In this document: positions 8,248-16,099 of the stretch, piece after piece
Numbering within the stretch: the stretch's first letter is position 1
Layout: every line of letters starts with the position of its first letter
Assembly (NCBI GenBank): GCA_016188175.1
Contig: JACPII010000025.1
Location: 1-37,550 of the forward strand
Source of the DNA: Candidatus Woesearchaeota archaeon
Lineage (GTDB): Archaea > Nanobdellota > Nanobdellia > Woesearchaeales > JACPBV01
Length of the DNA: 37,550 nt
Direction: 5' to 3'
Notes under the pieces: generated by a model
Databases searched by the model: none
What the model was told of the DNA's origin: nothing
Seen by the model: only the letters and a program-made list of their open reading frames with translations
Translations under genes and position numbers: made by a program

Positions 8248-8549
8248 TCATAGGACCGCTTCAATTTTCTTTCCCCCCAAAATTTCTTCTTTGAGCTCAG
8301 GCTTGATTAATGAGGGTTTTATCAGATCAATATCCTTCCTGAAAATATCTTTCAAAGGAGTAAGCAACCCGGAATAGTCATCAAACAGGCCCTTTCCCCT
8401 ATCAAATTCAACTATAAATCGATATCGCTGTCGTTTTTCTCTCGGCCTTTTGCATAGGAGCCAATGAGGAAGAGCCTTTTAACTCCAAATCCTTTTATTG
8501 TTATCTTGTTTTCTTTAAGCCTTTTCAATATTTCATTCTTTCCGAGCAT
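8248..8549 (-). pseudogene. Frameshifted MNT-type nucleotidyltransferase (MntA-like)
   Basis: Minus-strand MLGKNEILKRLKENKITIKGFGVKRLFLIGSYAKGREKNDSDID, then a frame change to RFIVEFDRGKGLFDDYSGLLTPLKDIFRKDIDLIKPSLIKPELKEEILGGKKIEAVL*. GS...DxD NTase signature. Confidence 0.75.
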
Positions 8550-8627
8550 AGGAATCAAAAATGCCCTTGTTTACTTAAGCTTTGCTCTGGATAATGTCAT
8601 TAGGGGGCCGGTAGTTGAGGAATCTTG

Positions 8628-9740
8628 TCACACCCTCAACAAAACGCCGCCATACTGCCAACCAGGAAAACCGCCTCCAGCGCCAAGAACCATTGCCAAA
8701 TCCCCCTTTTTAATCCTTCCCGACCGGATGCCCTCGTCCAGGATAATTCCCGTCGATGCAGCCGAGGTATTTCCATACTTATCAACATTAATAGGGACTT
8801 TTTCACGTGGAATCCTCGCCAGTTTCAATAAAGCTTCTAAAGTCGCCATGCTTGCCTGATGGACAATGAAGTGGTCAACATCCTTGAGAGTAAATCCGGA
8901 TTCCGAGAGAATTCTTTCCATGGTACCCTGCATATAGGCAGGCGCACTTTTGAGAACCTTCCGGTGTTCGACATGAAATTTAAACTGTCCAGGGTAACTC
9001 TCATTGGGATTCCAATGGTCCACAACCGTTGTGCTTACTGGTGAATCCGAAAAGTCAAAATCTCCTTGGCTACTCACGATGCCCCTCTCCATCCCATCAA
9101 CAACGGGCCAAGTCTGAACAACAAGGGCAGCTGCTCCATCACCGAAAATATTTGCATTCAACCTGTCGTTCTCATCGAGGCTCGCTGGATTTATAGAATA
9201 AAAAAAAGAAGATGAGGTATTTGACGCCACAATGAGTGTTCTTCTAAAAATCTCTCTCATCCGATGCACCTCATCGAGACCCCATACCAAACTGCCGCAT
9301 CCCTCAAAATGATAAGAAGCCCAGCAATCTCTGCTTACCCCTAAACGTGAAGCCAAAATGTGGGCCGGCGAAGAGCCATAACCATCATTTAAACCCAGTG
9401 AATCAAACTCTTCCTGATCGACGGCTCCGGCGAGGGAGATGGCTGCCTCTTCTTTGAGCGGAGTAAAAAGCCTTGTGGGAGTGGCGCTTATAACCACAAT
9501 GCGATTCAAATATTTTGGCTCCAATTCGGCAGCTTCCAGAGCCAGCATTGCAGCCAAATATCCCATGTCTTCATCACGGCATTCAAATCCTTGAGGGCTA
9601 TAGCTCTGCCTTCTCTTGTTTACTCCGATTTTAGCGGCAACACGCTCAGGAACTCTCAACTGCTCAGGAAACTCAGAAGTCTCAAGAACCTTAGAAGGCA
9701 AATAACTTCCGGTTCCAGTAACAACTGACGTTTCAATCAT
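8628..9740 (-). CDS. 3-oxoacyl-ACP synthase III-like thiolase-fold protein
   Basis: Start at MIETSVVTGTGSYLPSKV. FEGCGSLVWGLDEV (catalytic Cys region), HQASMATLEALLK, GNTSAASTGIILDE, LGAGGGFPGWQYGGVLLRV. Confidence 0.88.
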   Translation of the reverse strand: MIETSVVTGTGSYLPSKVLETSEFPEQLRVPERVAAKIGVNKRRQSYSPQGFECRDEDMGYLAAMLALEAAELEPKYLNRIVVISATPTRLFTPLKEEAAISLAGAVDQEEFDSLGLNDGYGSSPAHILASRLGVSRDCWASYHFEGCGSLVWGLDEVHRMREIFRRTLIVASNTSSSFFYSINPASLDENDRLNANIFGDGAAALVVQTWPVVDGMERGIVSSQGDFDFSDSPVSTTVVDHWNPNESYPGQFKFHVEHRKVLKSAPAYMQGTMERILSESGFTLKDVDHFIVHQASMATLEALLKLARIPREKVPINVDKYGNTSAASTGIILDEGIRSGRIKKGDLAMVLGAGGGFPGWQYGGVLLRV

Positions 9741-9839
9741 AACCAAAAGAAACGAACATAGATTTAAAAACATATTGGCAAACACCTATTTGTTGGCAAA
9801 TTAGTCGAAAACAGGTTTTTCCTCCAAACTTTAAAATCC

Positions 9840-10577
9840 TCAAACCCTTCTTCCAAACGTCAGGAAACCGGTATGCACGATCTGCGTCGTCTTTGGCCTG
9901 ACTTTCCTGCCATCAACATCCCAATCCCTCTGGATGAGCTCGACCGTTTTGATATGCACAAACCCTTTGTTCCCCACCAACCCACCTACAAAATCCATCA
10001 TCTGAGGAACCGTCGGGCTGTAGGAAACTATCCAGCCGCCGATCTTGAGGGATTGGGCCGCATGAGCCAGCACCTTCCACGGCTCGGGTAAATCGAGCGT
10101 GATGGCGTCAACATCTTTTTCGTCGATCCCTTGGTACAGGTCGCCTTTTTTCACCTGGAGGTTCTTGAGCCCGAGCATCTCCTTGTTTTTCTTCGCGACG
10201 GCAAAGAAATCATCCCGGATCTCATAGCTGGTGACTTCCCCGCAGACATTCGCAAGCATGCAGCACAATGCCCCTGAGCCAGCCCCCCCGTCGACCACCT
10301 TTGACTCACGATTGATCCCCGTTTCCGCGATGATAAGCCCGATATCCTTGAGAGTGATGATCTGGGGCGCCCTCTTGATCTTTTCAAACCGGTCGATAAA
10401 CGTAGGGTCGATGACGGCAAAAGAGACCCCCGTATTTGAGGTGATGACGGTACCCGGTTTTTGCTCCAGATCCTTCTTCAGGAGCCTCCCATACTGGTTG
10501 TCATAATCGCGGGAGCTGTCTTTGATGAAGAATTTCTCACCATCCTTGGTCAGCAATAGCTTTGGGCCTCCCATCAT
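9840..10577 (-). CDS. trmI: tRNA (adenine-N1)-methyltransferase, TrmI family
   Basis: VVDGGAGSGALCCMLANV SAM motif; DAITLDLPEPWKVLAHA; architecture typical of archaeal TrmI. Confidence 0.85.
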   Translation of the reverse strand: MMGGPKLLLTKDGEKFFIKDSSRDYDNQYGRLLKKDLEQKPGTVITSNTGVSFAVIDPTFIDRFEKIKRAPQIITLKDIGLIIAETGINRESKVVDGGAGSGALCCMLANVCGEVTSYEIRDDFFAVAKKNKEMLGLKNLQVKKGDLYQGIDEKDVDAITLDLPEPWKVLAHAAQSLKIGGWIVSYSPTVPQMMDFVGGLVGNKGFVHIKTVELIQRDWDVDGRKVRPKTTQIVHTGFLTFGRRV

Positions 10578-10642
10578 CGCCCAATAACCCCGCCCCCATT
10601 ATAAACCTTGCCCCCAAACCTGCAGGAACAGCCAAACAAACC

Positions 10643-10650
10643 TTTAAATA
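10643..10650 (+). promoter_or_regulatory. TATA box for tRNA-Arg
   Basis: TTTAAATA about 25 nt upstream of the tRNA 5' end. Confidence 0.6.
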
Positions 10651-10696
10651 CGTTCCAGAAAATACATTCGCGATGGGCGTGTAGCTCAGCTTGGAT

Positions 10697-10880
10697 ACCA
10701 AAATTAGGCTTTAGGCATTGAAGGGGCGTTTTGATAGGTAAGCCCAACAACAATAATGGCTTCGACGGTCAAAATTTTCTGCTGAAAATTTTGCCCTCCT
10801 CGCCACCCCGGAGGGGGCAACCCCCGGCTCGGCTCGCCATTGTTGTTGGCCCTAAAAATGATGCCAATCTTTGGCCAAAG
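10697..10880 (+). other. Predicted non-canonical D-loop tRNA intron, 184 nt, carrying a family 1 core
   Basis: Central helix TTGG(10691-94)/CCAA(10875-78), 3-nt bulge ATA(10695-97), inner helix CCAAA(10698-702)/TTTGG(10870-74), 3-nt bulge AGA(10879-81), outer D-stem GCTC/GAGC. Cutting after the 2nd nt of each bulge restores GCTCAGCTTGGATAGAGC. Confidence 0.75.
10741..10852 (-). repeat. Family 1 core, inverted relative to the 16156 and 36613 copies, inside the tRNA intron
   Basis: CCCAACAACAATAATGGCTTCGACGGTC...TTTTGCCCTCCTCGCCACCCCGGAGGGGGCAACCCCCGGCTCGGCTCGCCATTGTTGTTGG aligns along its length with the reverse complement of 36616-36728. Confidence 0.85.
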
Positions 10881-10897
10881 AGAGCGACAGCCTTCTA

Positions 10898-10913
10898 CAG
10901 AAGCGCTGAAGCC
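10898..10913 (+). other. Predicted canonical 37/38 tRNA intron, 16 nt (CAGAAGCGCTGAAGCC)
   Basis: BHB: outer CAGC/GCTG, 4-bp central CTTC/GAAG, 3-nt bulges TAC and CCA. Splicing gives the loop CTTCTAA. Confidence 0.82.
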
Positions 10914-11042
10914 AGCTGAAGGTCGGGGGTTCAAATCCTCCCACGCCCGTTTATTATTATGAGATTTATTATGAAGGGGAATGCGGTGCTGAACGGAGCG
11001 AAGCACAGGGGGGTTGATAAGGGCAGGCTGCCCTTATGTGGG

Positions 11043-11061
11043 AATCCTCCCGCGCCCGTTT
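11043..11061 (+). repeat. Duplicate of the tRNA-Arg 3' end (18/19 match)
   Basis: AATCCTCCCGCGCCCGTTT versus AATCCTCCCACGCCCGTTT at 10934-10952. Confidence 0.75.
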
Positions 11062-11167
11062 TTTAATATCAAACAAGAATGCAGGATAGAACGAGGCAAT
11101 CCGCTCTCGGATAAAAAGAGAGCTTCAAGTAAATCGTTATCGTATGTGCATCGATAAGAAAATTCAT

Positions 11168-12247
11168 TTAATCAATCCAATCCTTATTCTTTATCTTCTC
11201 CGGCAGGTACACGTCAGAAATAAAGCTGATTCCCCGGGAGCTTAACGCCTGGATTTCCACTTTCGCCCCGAATTCTTTCATCATCTTGAACTGCCTCTGC
11301 CATGCCTTGTTCTTCTTGAACCAATCATAATCAGCCATCTGTTTTAACCGCGCGATATCTTTCTCATTCATCTTGATGAAATGCTTTTTGAGGTCGTATT
11401 TGACAATGTCATCCGTCGTAATGCCAAGGTACCTGACCTCAGGGACGGCAAGGACATCAGCCATATGCGCAAGGCTGATGCTCCCAAATTTCATGACGCT
11501 GTAGATATAAAACCCATAAGGGTCTCCATCACAGAGCACCAAAATCGGCAATTTCAGCTCTTTGTTCATCCTCTGCAATAATCTTCTGATGCCGCGTGTC
11601 GTCTGGCCCTGCGAGCTCATGATGATGCAATCCAGCTTATCCCACACCTTGTCTTCATGCAGCCGTTCCCATACCGCCGCCTTCTCCATGTAGATGATGA
11701 ATTTCCCATGGATTTTCTTGAACTCGATCTCCTCAACATTGGACGGGATACTCCAGCCCCCCGAACCCAGCTTCGACCAATCGATGGTGTCTCCTTTATC
11801 CTCGATCACCACTTTTCCGGCGACAGACCCCATCTTATTGGCATTCACATGAAGCTGCTCCCTGGAAAAATCAGTTATCAGCTCCAGATCCTCGATTGCC
11901 TTGTCCGTCTCTGTCTGTTCATCGACGATGTTGATAGAGCTGTCCGGAATCGTCCTTTTCGCCATATAGAAAACATCCCTTAATGACGCATGCTTCTCCA
12001 CATCAAGCAGGTTCTTCGACACCTTGGCAACCTCCAGCGTCTGTAAAAACTTCTTTGCATGCCCCACATTAAAGAACGTCCTCGTCGCCTCTTTGCTCCC
12101 CAGCGCTAGCTTTCTGGTCTTCTCATCATAAACGACGTTGCTCAAGCCCCGCAGGGAAAACTCGATAGAGGGGTTTTTCCCTTTTTCGATATCTTTGACC
12201 AGTTTCTTCCCTAACTCCTCCAGCGCTCCCTCAGCTTTACTCTTCAT
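11168..12247 (-). CDS. top6A: DNA topoisomerase VI subunit A (Spo11 family)
   Basis: ILVLCDGDPYGFYIYSVMKFGSISLAHMADVLAVPEVRYLGITTDDI Toprim region; linked to top6B. Confidence 0.92.
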   Translation of the reverse strand: MKSKAEGALEELGKKLVKDIEKGKNPSIEFSLRGLSNVVYDEKTRKLALGSKEATRTFFNVGHAKKFLQTLEVAKVSKNLLDVEKHASLRDVFYMAKRTIPDSSINIVDEQTETDKAIEDLELITDFSREQLHVNANKMGSVAGKVVIEDKGDTIDWSKLGSGGWSIPSNVEEIEFKKIHGKFIIYMEKAAVWERLHEDKVWDKLDCIIMSSQGQTTRGIRRLLQRMNKELKLPILVLCDGDPYGFYIYSVMKFGSISLAHMADVLAVPEVRYLGITTDDIVKYDLKKHFIKMNEKDIARLKQMADYDWFKKNKAWQRQFKMMKEFGAKVEIQALSSRGISFISDVYLPEKIKNKDWID

Positions 12248-13856
12248 CTTCCCTGACCTCAGACAGTTTTAATTGCTGCTCTTCTCCCGGGGGCACGATC
12301 TGGAGCTCTTCCTGTATCTTTGGCTTGCTTATCATCTTCTGCAATCCCTCAAGGATTTTCTCCTTTTTCTCCCCGCTCAGGACAGCAAGGGAATCCGCAA
12401 CTTCCGGGATATATTTTTCAAAAAGGTTTGCCCGTTCGCTTAATTCCCGTATCCTGAATTTCTTGTGGACATAGATGGAAAGCTTCCTTCCGATCTCCTG
12501 CAGGGCAAGCTTCACCTCCTTGATGATCTCAGGATAATGGGCAATAGCTTCCTTGCTTTCCGACGTAAAAGGAACCCACACCGAGGAGATGTGGACAAAC
12601 AGCGCCATCGGGCCGGCAGGCAGCGCTCCCTTGCTCTGCTGCAGCCCATAATTTTTCCATGCGTTGGATATCACCGATTTGGTGACGGCGCACGCTCCCT
12701 GCTGGTAAAGCAGAGGGACCCTGTTCGCGAACCTGAAGAGCTGGACAGGCTCTTCTGCACTCAGGCTGCCCCCGTAGGCCAGCCCAGCCTCGACGATGAA
12801 CGGGTTGCCCCGGTACACCTCGGGCGGCCTTGTCGTTGCGCAATAGAATTCAGCATTCACTTCCTTCCGGATTCCTTTCTCCAGCAGCTCCTCTCCGATC
12901 GGCGAGATGCAGTCCGTCGGTGGTGCGATGATCTTGGTCTTTTTTATGCCCTCGACGAGTTTCTCCGCGGCTTCGCGCGACATGTCGCCGGGCTTCAGGG
13001 ACGTGAGCAATGAGCCATTTGCGCAGATTTCTTTTGCTGTCCCCGGCCCGACACGGGAAAATTCCTCGCATAAAAATGATTGCAGGGTCCTGCACTCCGT
13101 ATTTCCGAGCATCCGTATCAGGACGCCGATCTCCACGCCATAAGGATGTGGTTTTATCTCAACAGGCCTCGGCGGGAGCTGGTCTGTCGCACGGGCAAAA
13201 ATAAGCTGCTCCGCCTTCGGATTCGTATAGATTATCGTGACATGGGGATTGACGATTGCCGTCTGCTTCAGGTACTGGTCTATAGACTGAAACCCTGCCT
13301 GATAGCTCCCTTCAAGCTCAATCTCGATCTTGGTGCCATGCTCCTTGCTCCACTCAACCTCTTCCTCTTTTTGGATATCAGGAGAATTCTTTTCGGTATC
13401 GATGTGCAGCTCATAATACTGCGCAGGATACTTCGGCCCTATTTTTGAAGTTATTTTTGCCGGCTTCCCGGTTGTTAATTGCGCATAAAGGACGGCAGCA
13501 GAAATCCCGATTCCCTGCTGCCCGCGGCTCTGGGCGAGCTTAAAAAACTTTGAGCCGTACAGCAGCCGCGCAAATATAGGGGGTATCTGTTTTTTTACGA
13601 TCCCCGGCCCATTGTCTTCAACAACGACCCTGAACCGGTCATTTCCCATGTCGATGACTTCGATGATGACTTCGGGAAGGATCCTTGCTTCCTCGCAGGC
13701 ATCAAGAGAATTGTCAACGGCCTCTTTGATTGTAGTCATGAGGGCTTTTTTCTTATTATCGAAACCCAGCAGATGCCGATTTCTCTCGAAAAACTGCGAA
13801 ATAGAGATCTCACGCTGCTTCTCTGCCAAGTGATGCGCAACAGTCTTGGTTTCCAT
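12237..13856 (-). CDS. top6B: DNA topoisomerase VI subunit B
   Basis: GHKL motifs TTIKEAVDNSLDACEEA, VVEDNGPGI, SRGQQGIGISAAVLYAQLTTGKP. Start placed at METKTVAHHLAEKQREISISQFFERNRH. Confidence 0.93.
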   Translation of the reverse strand: METKTVAHHLAEKQREISISQFFERNRHLLGFDNKKKALMTTIKEAVDNSLDACEEARILPEVIIEVIDMGNDRFRVVVEDNGPGIVKKQIPPIFARLLYGSKFFKLAQSRGQQGIGISAAVLYAQLTTGKPAKITSKIGPKYPAQYYELHIDTEKNSPDIQKEEEVEWSKEHGTKIEIELEGSYQAGFQSIDQYLKQTAIVNPHVTIIYTNPKAEQLIFARATDQLPPRPVEIKPHPYGVEIGVLIRMLGNTECRTLQSFLCEEFSRVGPGTAKEICANGSLLTSLKPGDMSREAAEKLVEGIKKTKIIAPPTDCISPIGEELLEKGIRKEVNAEFYCATTRPPEVYRGNPFIVEAGLAYGGSLSAEEPVQLFRFANRVPLLYQQGACAVTKSVISNAWKNYGLQQSKGALPAGPMALFVHISSVWVPFTSESKEAIAHYPEIIKEVKLALQEIGRKLSIYVHKKFRIRELSERANLFEKYIPEVADSLAVLSGEKKEKILEGLQKMISKPKIQEELQIVPPGEEQQLKLSEVREDEE

Positions 13857-14102
13857 ATTGTTCAGACCGGACAACAGGAGATATATAAATCTAATTGAAC
13901 AGAGCATTCCCCTGGCGCCAAAAGGAGTCGCACGAAATAGAAAACCAAGCTATACTCAAAGACAACAGTGATTATACATTTGTTGTCTCTTCGTAATACG
14001 AAAAAACGTTTTTCGTTTTTTGTACCCCGCAGGGGTAAGCGAACGACATATCCATGTCTAAAAACTTGTGTCGTCCGCTATATAAACAGGCAAGATTCGC
14101 CC

Positions 14103-14678
14103 CTATCGTTTTTCTTCATCTGGCCTGGGAGAAAAACTTTCGAAAAGTTTATGCCCTTTTAACTCGCGCCTTTGCCTCTCAAGCATGGTATACATTGCGG
14201 CGTGGGTGCTCCCCCTGAGAAGCATCTCGATGGCTGACCGCGCTATAGTTACACTTTCAGCAGGGCCGATGATGCTGACCGTCTTTCCATAGACGGCCAA
14301 TGATGCTTCGCTGAGCTCCTCAATCAATTTTCTGGATTTCCCCTCGCGCCCGATTATGCGCCCTTTGATGCGCTCCATGTGGTCCTTTGACTTCCCGGCA
14401 TAGTCAGTAAGGTCAAGAGACTCATAGAGGTAATCCCCCTTGAGCAGCGTAAGGGCAATGTGGGGATGAAAACCCCTCCCGACCGCCATCACGATCTCCC
14501 GCGCGGTATACAGGCCAAGCGCATCCTCACCCTTCAGGAAAACATCACCTTCTTTGCTGTCCACCTCTATTTTCGTCTTTGTCTCAATCTCGATAATCTT
14601 TTTCACTTCGCCCTTCTTCCCTATAAGGACGGCAACCCTGTCCTTGGGGATCTTCACATCGTAGAGAAATTCATCCAT
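14103..14678 (-). CDS. KH-domain RNA-binding protein, archaeal Pno1/Dim2-like
   Basis: Two KH-like motifs (VAVLIGKKGEVKKIIEIETKTKIEVD; RGRIIGREGKSRKLIEELSEASLAVYG-like); adjacent to rio1. Confidence 0.88.
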   Translation of the reverse strand: MDEFLYDVKIPKDRVAVLIGKKGEVKKIIEIETKTKIEVDSKEGDVFLKGEDALGLYTAREIVMAVGRGFHPHIALTLLKGDYLYESLDLTDYAGKSKDHMERIKGRIIGREGKSRKLIEELSEASLAVYGKTVSIIGPAESVTIARSAIEMLLRGSTHAAMYTMLERQRRELKGHKLFESFSPRPDEEKR

Positions 14679-14727
14679 GGACGCTGGAAAAACGGAGCCC
14701 TATAAAAAATATACTATTAAGGGGATA

Positions 14728-14735
14728 CCAAAAAT
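14728..14735 (+). repeat. Left target-site duplication of element at 14736-14965
   Basis: CCAAAAAT versus CCAAAAAG at 14966-14973 (7/8). Confidence 0.6.
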
Positions 14736-14965
14736 GTATTTGTTTAGCATCCTAAGGTCGAAACGCCTTTGAGTCTATCTTGAGTCCGTCGCGGGGGGCC
14801 GTTCTCCATCCAAAGGACCGGAACGCTAGATTCTCTCCTTCCCGAAGGGACAGGGACGCTGGATTCTCCCTCCGTTGCGAAGGAACCGGAACACTACGCT
14901 TACCCGTCCGGGGACAAAGGACTTTGGACCCTTACGCCGAGCGTTTAGAAGATGCTAAACGAATT
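14736..14965 (+). mobile_element. MITE-like element, family 2 copy 2 (about 230 bp)
   Basis: Left end GTATTTGTTTAGCATCCTAAGGTCGAAACGC; right end GCGTTTAGAAGATGCTAAACGAATT(C). Internal hairpin units homologous to 4127-4324. Confidence 0.82.
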
Positions 14966-14982
14966 CCAAAAAGGAGAAAAGA

Positions 14983-15690
14983 TCAGGAGACGACTTCCTT
15001 AAACAATTTTTCCTCGGAAACGTTTAAACCGAGGGATGAAAAATACCGGCAAACATTTTTGATGTCTCTCCTCAAGAACTCCACTGCCCGGGGATGGTTC
15101 AACGGGCAAGCCTGCGAAAGGTCGATGAAGACCGGCTCATCCTGGAGATTGAGGATATTGAAGGGAGAAAGATCAGCATGCACCAATCCGGCTTTGAACA
15201 GCTTTTTGATGTTCCCAGCAACTTTTTGAAAAAAATCTGCTTTCTTCCGGGGCGCCAATGAGATTAGCCGGGGAGCAACACCAATGTCGTCGCCGATATA
15301 CTCCAAGATGAGGATATTGAACAGGATGGCGATGGGTAAGGGAACCCTTACCCCCCCTTCTCTCGCCCTGAGGATGTTCTTGAATTCCCGCTGAACCCAC
15401 CTAAATATGATTTTTCTCTGTTTCCCGCGCAAGCCCGCATAACGGGGATCCTCACGCAGGTAATTTTGCATCTTATTGAAGTCGCAGGTTTCCAGCCTGT
15501 ATATCTTCAGAACCACCCGGGACCCGTCTTTCTTTCTTGCAGTAAAGACATTTGCCTCCTTTCCAAGGGCGATCGCGCTCTCGATCCCGTCAAAATACCC
15601 CCGGCTGATGAGAGAAAAGAGATTCCTGTTCGTAAACTCGTCGAACACATTGTGCATCGTCTTCATCCATTCTTTGCCCTTCGTTGCCAT
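14983..15690 (-). CDS. rio1: RIO1-type serine/threonine protein kinase
   Basis: GKEANVFTARKKDGSRVVLKIYR, GLVHADLSPFNILN, PVFIDLSQA, NHPRAVEFLRRDIKNVCRYF. Confidence 0.93.
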   Translation of the reverse strand: MATKGKEWMKTMHNVFDEFTNRNLFSLISRGYFDGIESAIALGKEANVFTARKKDGSRVVLKIYRLETCDFNKMQNYLREDPRYAGLRGKQRKIIFRWVQREFKNILRAREGGVRVPLPIAILFNILILEYIGDDIGVAPRLISLAPRKKADFFQKVAGNIKKLFKAGLVHADLSPFNILNLQDEPVFIDLSQACPLNHPRAVEFLRRDIKNVCRYFSSLGLNVSEEKLFKEVVS

Positions 15691-15803
15691 AAGGAACCTT
15701 GAGCCTGAGACCGTATATAAATATGCCCCTGCATGGGCGCCCCAGCCGAAAGTTGATGTTTGCCTAATTTTACCACCACTTTAAAATGGTATCAGAACAG
15801 AAA

Positions 15804-15811
15804 GATTTAAA
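15804..15811 (+). promoter_or_regulatory. TATA-like promoter element with no downstream ORF
   Basis: GAAAGATTTAAATAG context about 300 nt from the nearest plus-strand gene. Confidence 0.45.
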
Positions 15812-15917
15812 TAGTTGCTCTACTTCAAAATAGTAACATAATGAAGGGGTGGATATAGTAGGGTAAAACCCTGCAAAAAGGCTAATATGATTGTAATCGG
15901 TAAAATACCTCCTTCCC

Positions 15918-15945
15918 AAAAAAGCCCATGAAAAATGGGCTTTCT
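15918..15945 (+). terminator. Strong hairpin, possible terminator
   Basis: AAAGCCCAT-GAAAA-ATGGGCTTT perfect 9-bp stem. Confidence 0.5.
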
Positions 15946-15992
15946 CTGGGTTCCACAAAACAAAAAAACCTCAAGATCACCTCTTTTTCCCT

Positions 15993-16024
15993 AGCAAAGG
16001 TCCCGCAAGGGGCCCTTGCTAGGG
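15993..16024 (+). other. Long near-perfect hairpin with GCAA loop
   Basis: CCCTAGCAAAGGTCCC-GCAA-GGGGCCCTTGCTAGGG: 9-bp outer and 6-bp inner stem with one mismatch between. Confidence 0.65.
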
Positions 16025-16091
16025 TTTATACTCATTCTGGCAGCTTATGGAAAAAAAGCGTGTTGGGTAGGAAAAGAGTAACCGAGCGCGA

Positions 16092-16099
16092 AAAAAACA
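16092..16099 (+). repeat. Left 8-bp TSD of element at 16100-16382
   Basis: AAAAAACA, perfectly repeated at 16383-16390. Confidence 0.8.

Larger units (their letters stand above)
10675..10949 (+). tRNA. tRNA-Arg(UCU), split by two predicted BHB introns (exons 10675-10696, 10881-10897, 10914-10949)
   Basis: Spliced: GGGCGTG TA GCTC AGCTTGGATA GAGC G ACAGC CTTCTAA GCTGA AGGTC GGGGG TTCAAAT CCTCC CACGCCC G (75 nt). Acceptor, D and T arms pair; anticodon loop CTTCTAA; one A-A mismatch at 27-43. Confidence 0.85.

Noticed and set aside
10697-10880. D-loop insertion as a simple transposon disruption of the tRNA
   Set aside because: No 8-bp duplication is seen at its edges, while BHB pairing at both ends restores an exact tRNA D-arm. 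The intron model fits better, though it is unproven.
11041-11063. A second complete tRNA ending at 11058
   Set aside because: Only the 3' end is repeated; no matching 5' acceptor strand, D-arm or anticodon arm is present.
12465-13448. Plus-strand ORFs antisense to top6B
   Set aside because: Low-complexity antisense frames opposite a clear conserved gene.
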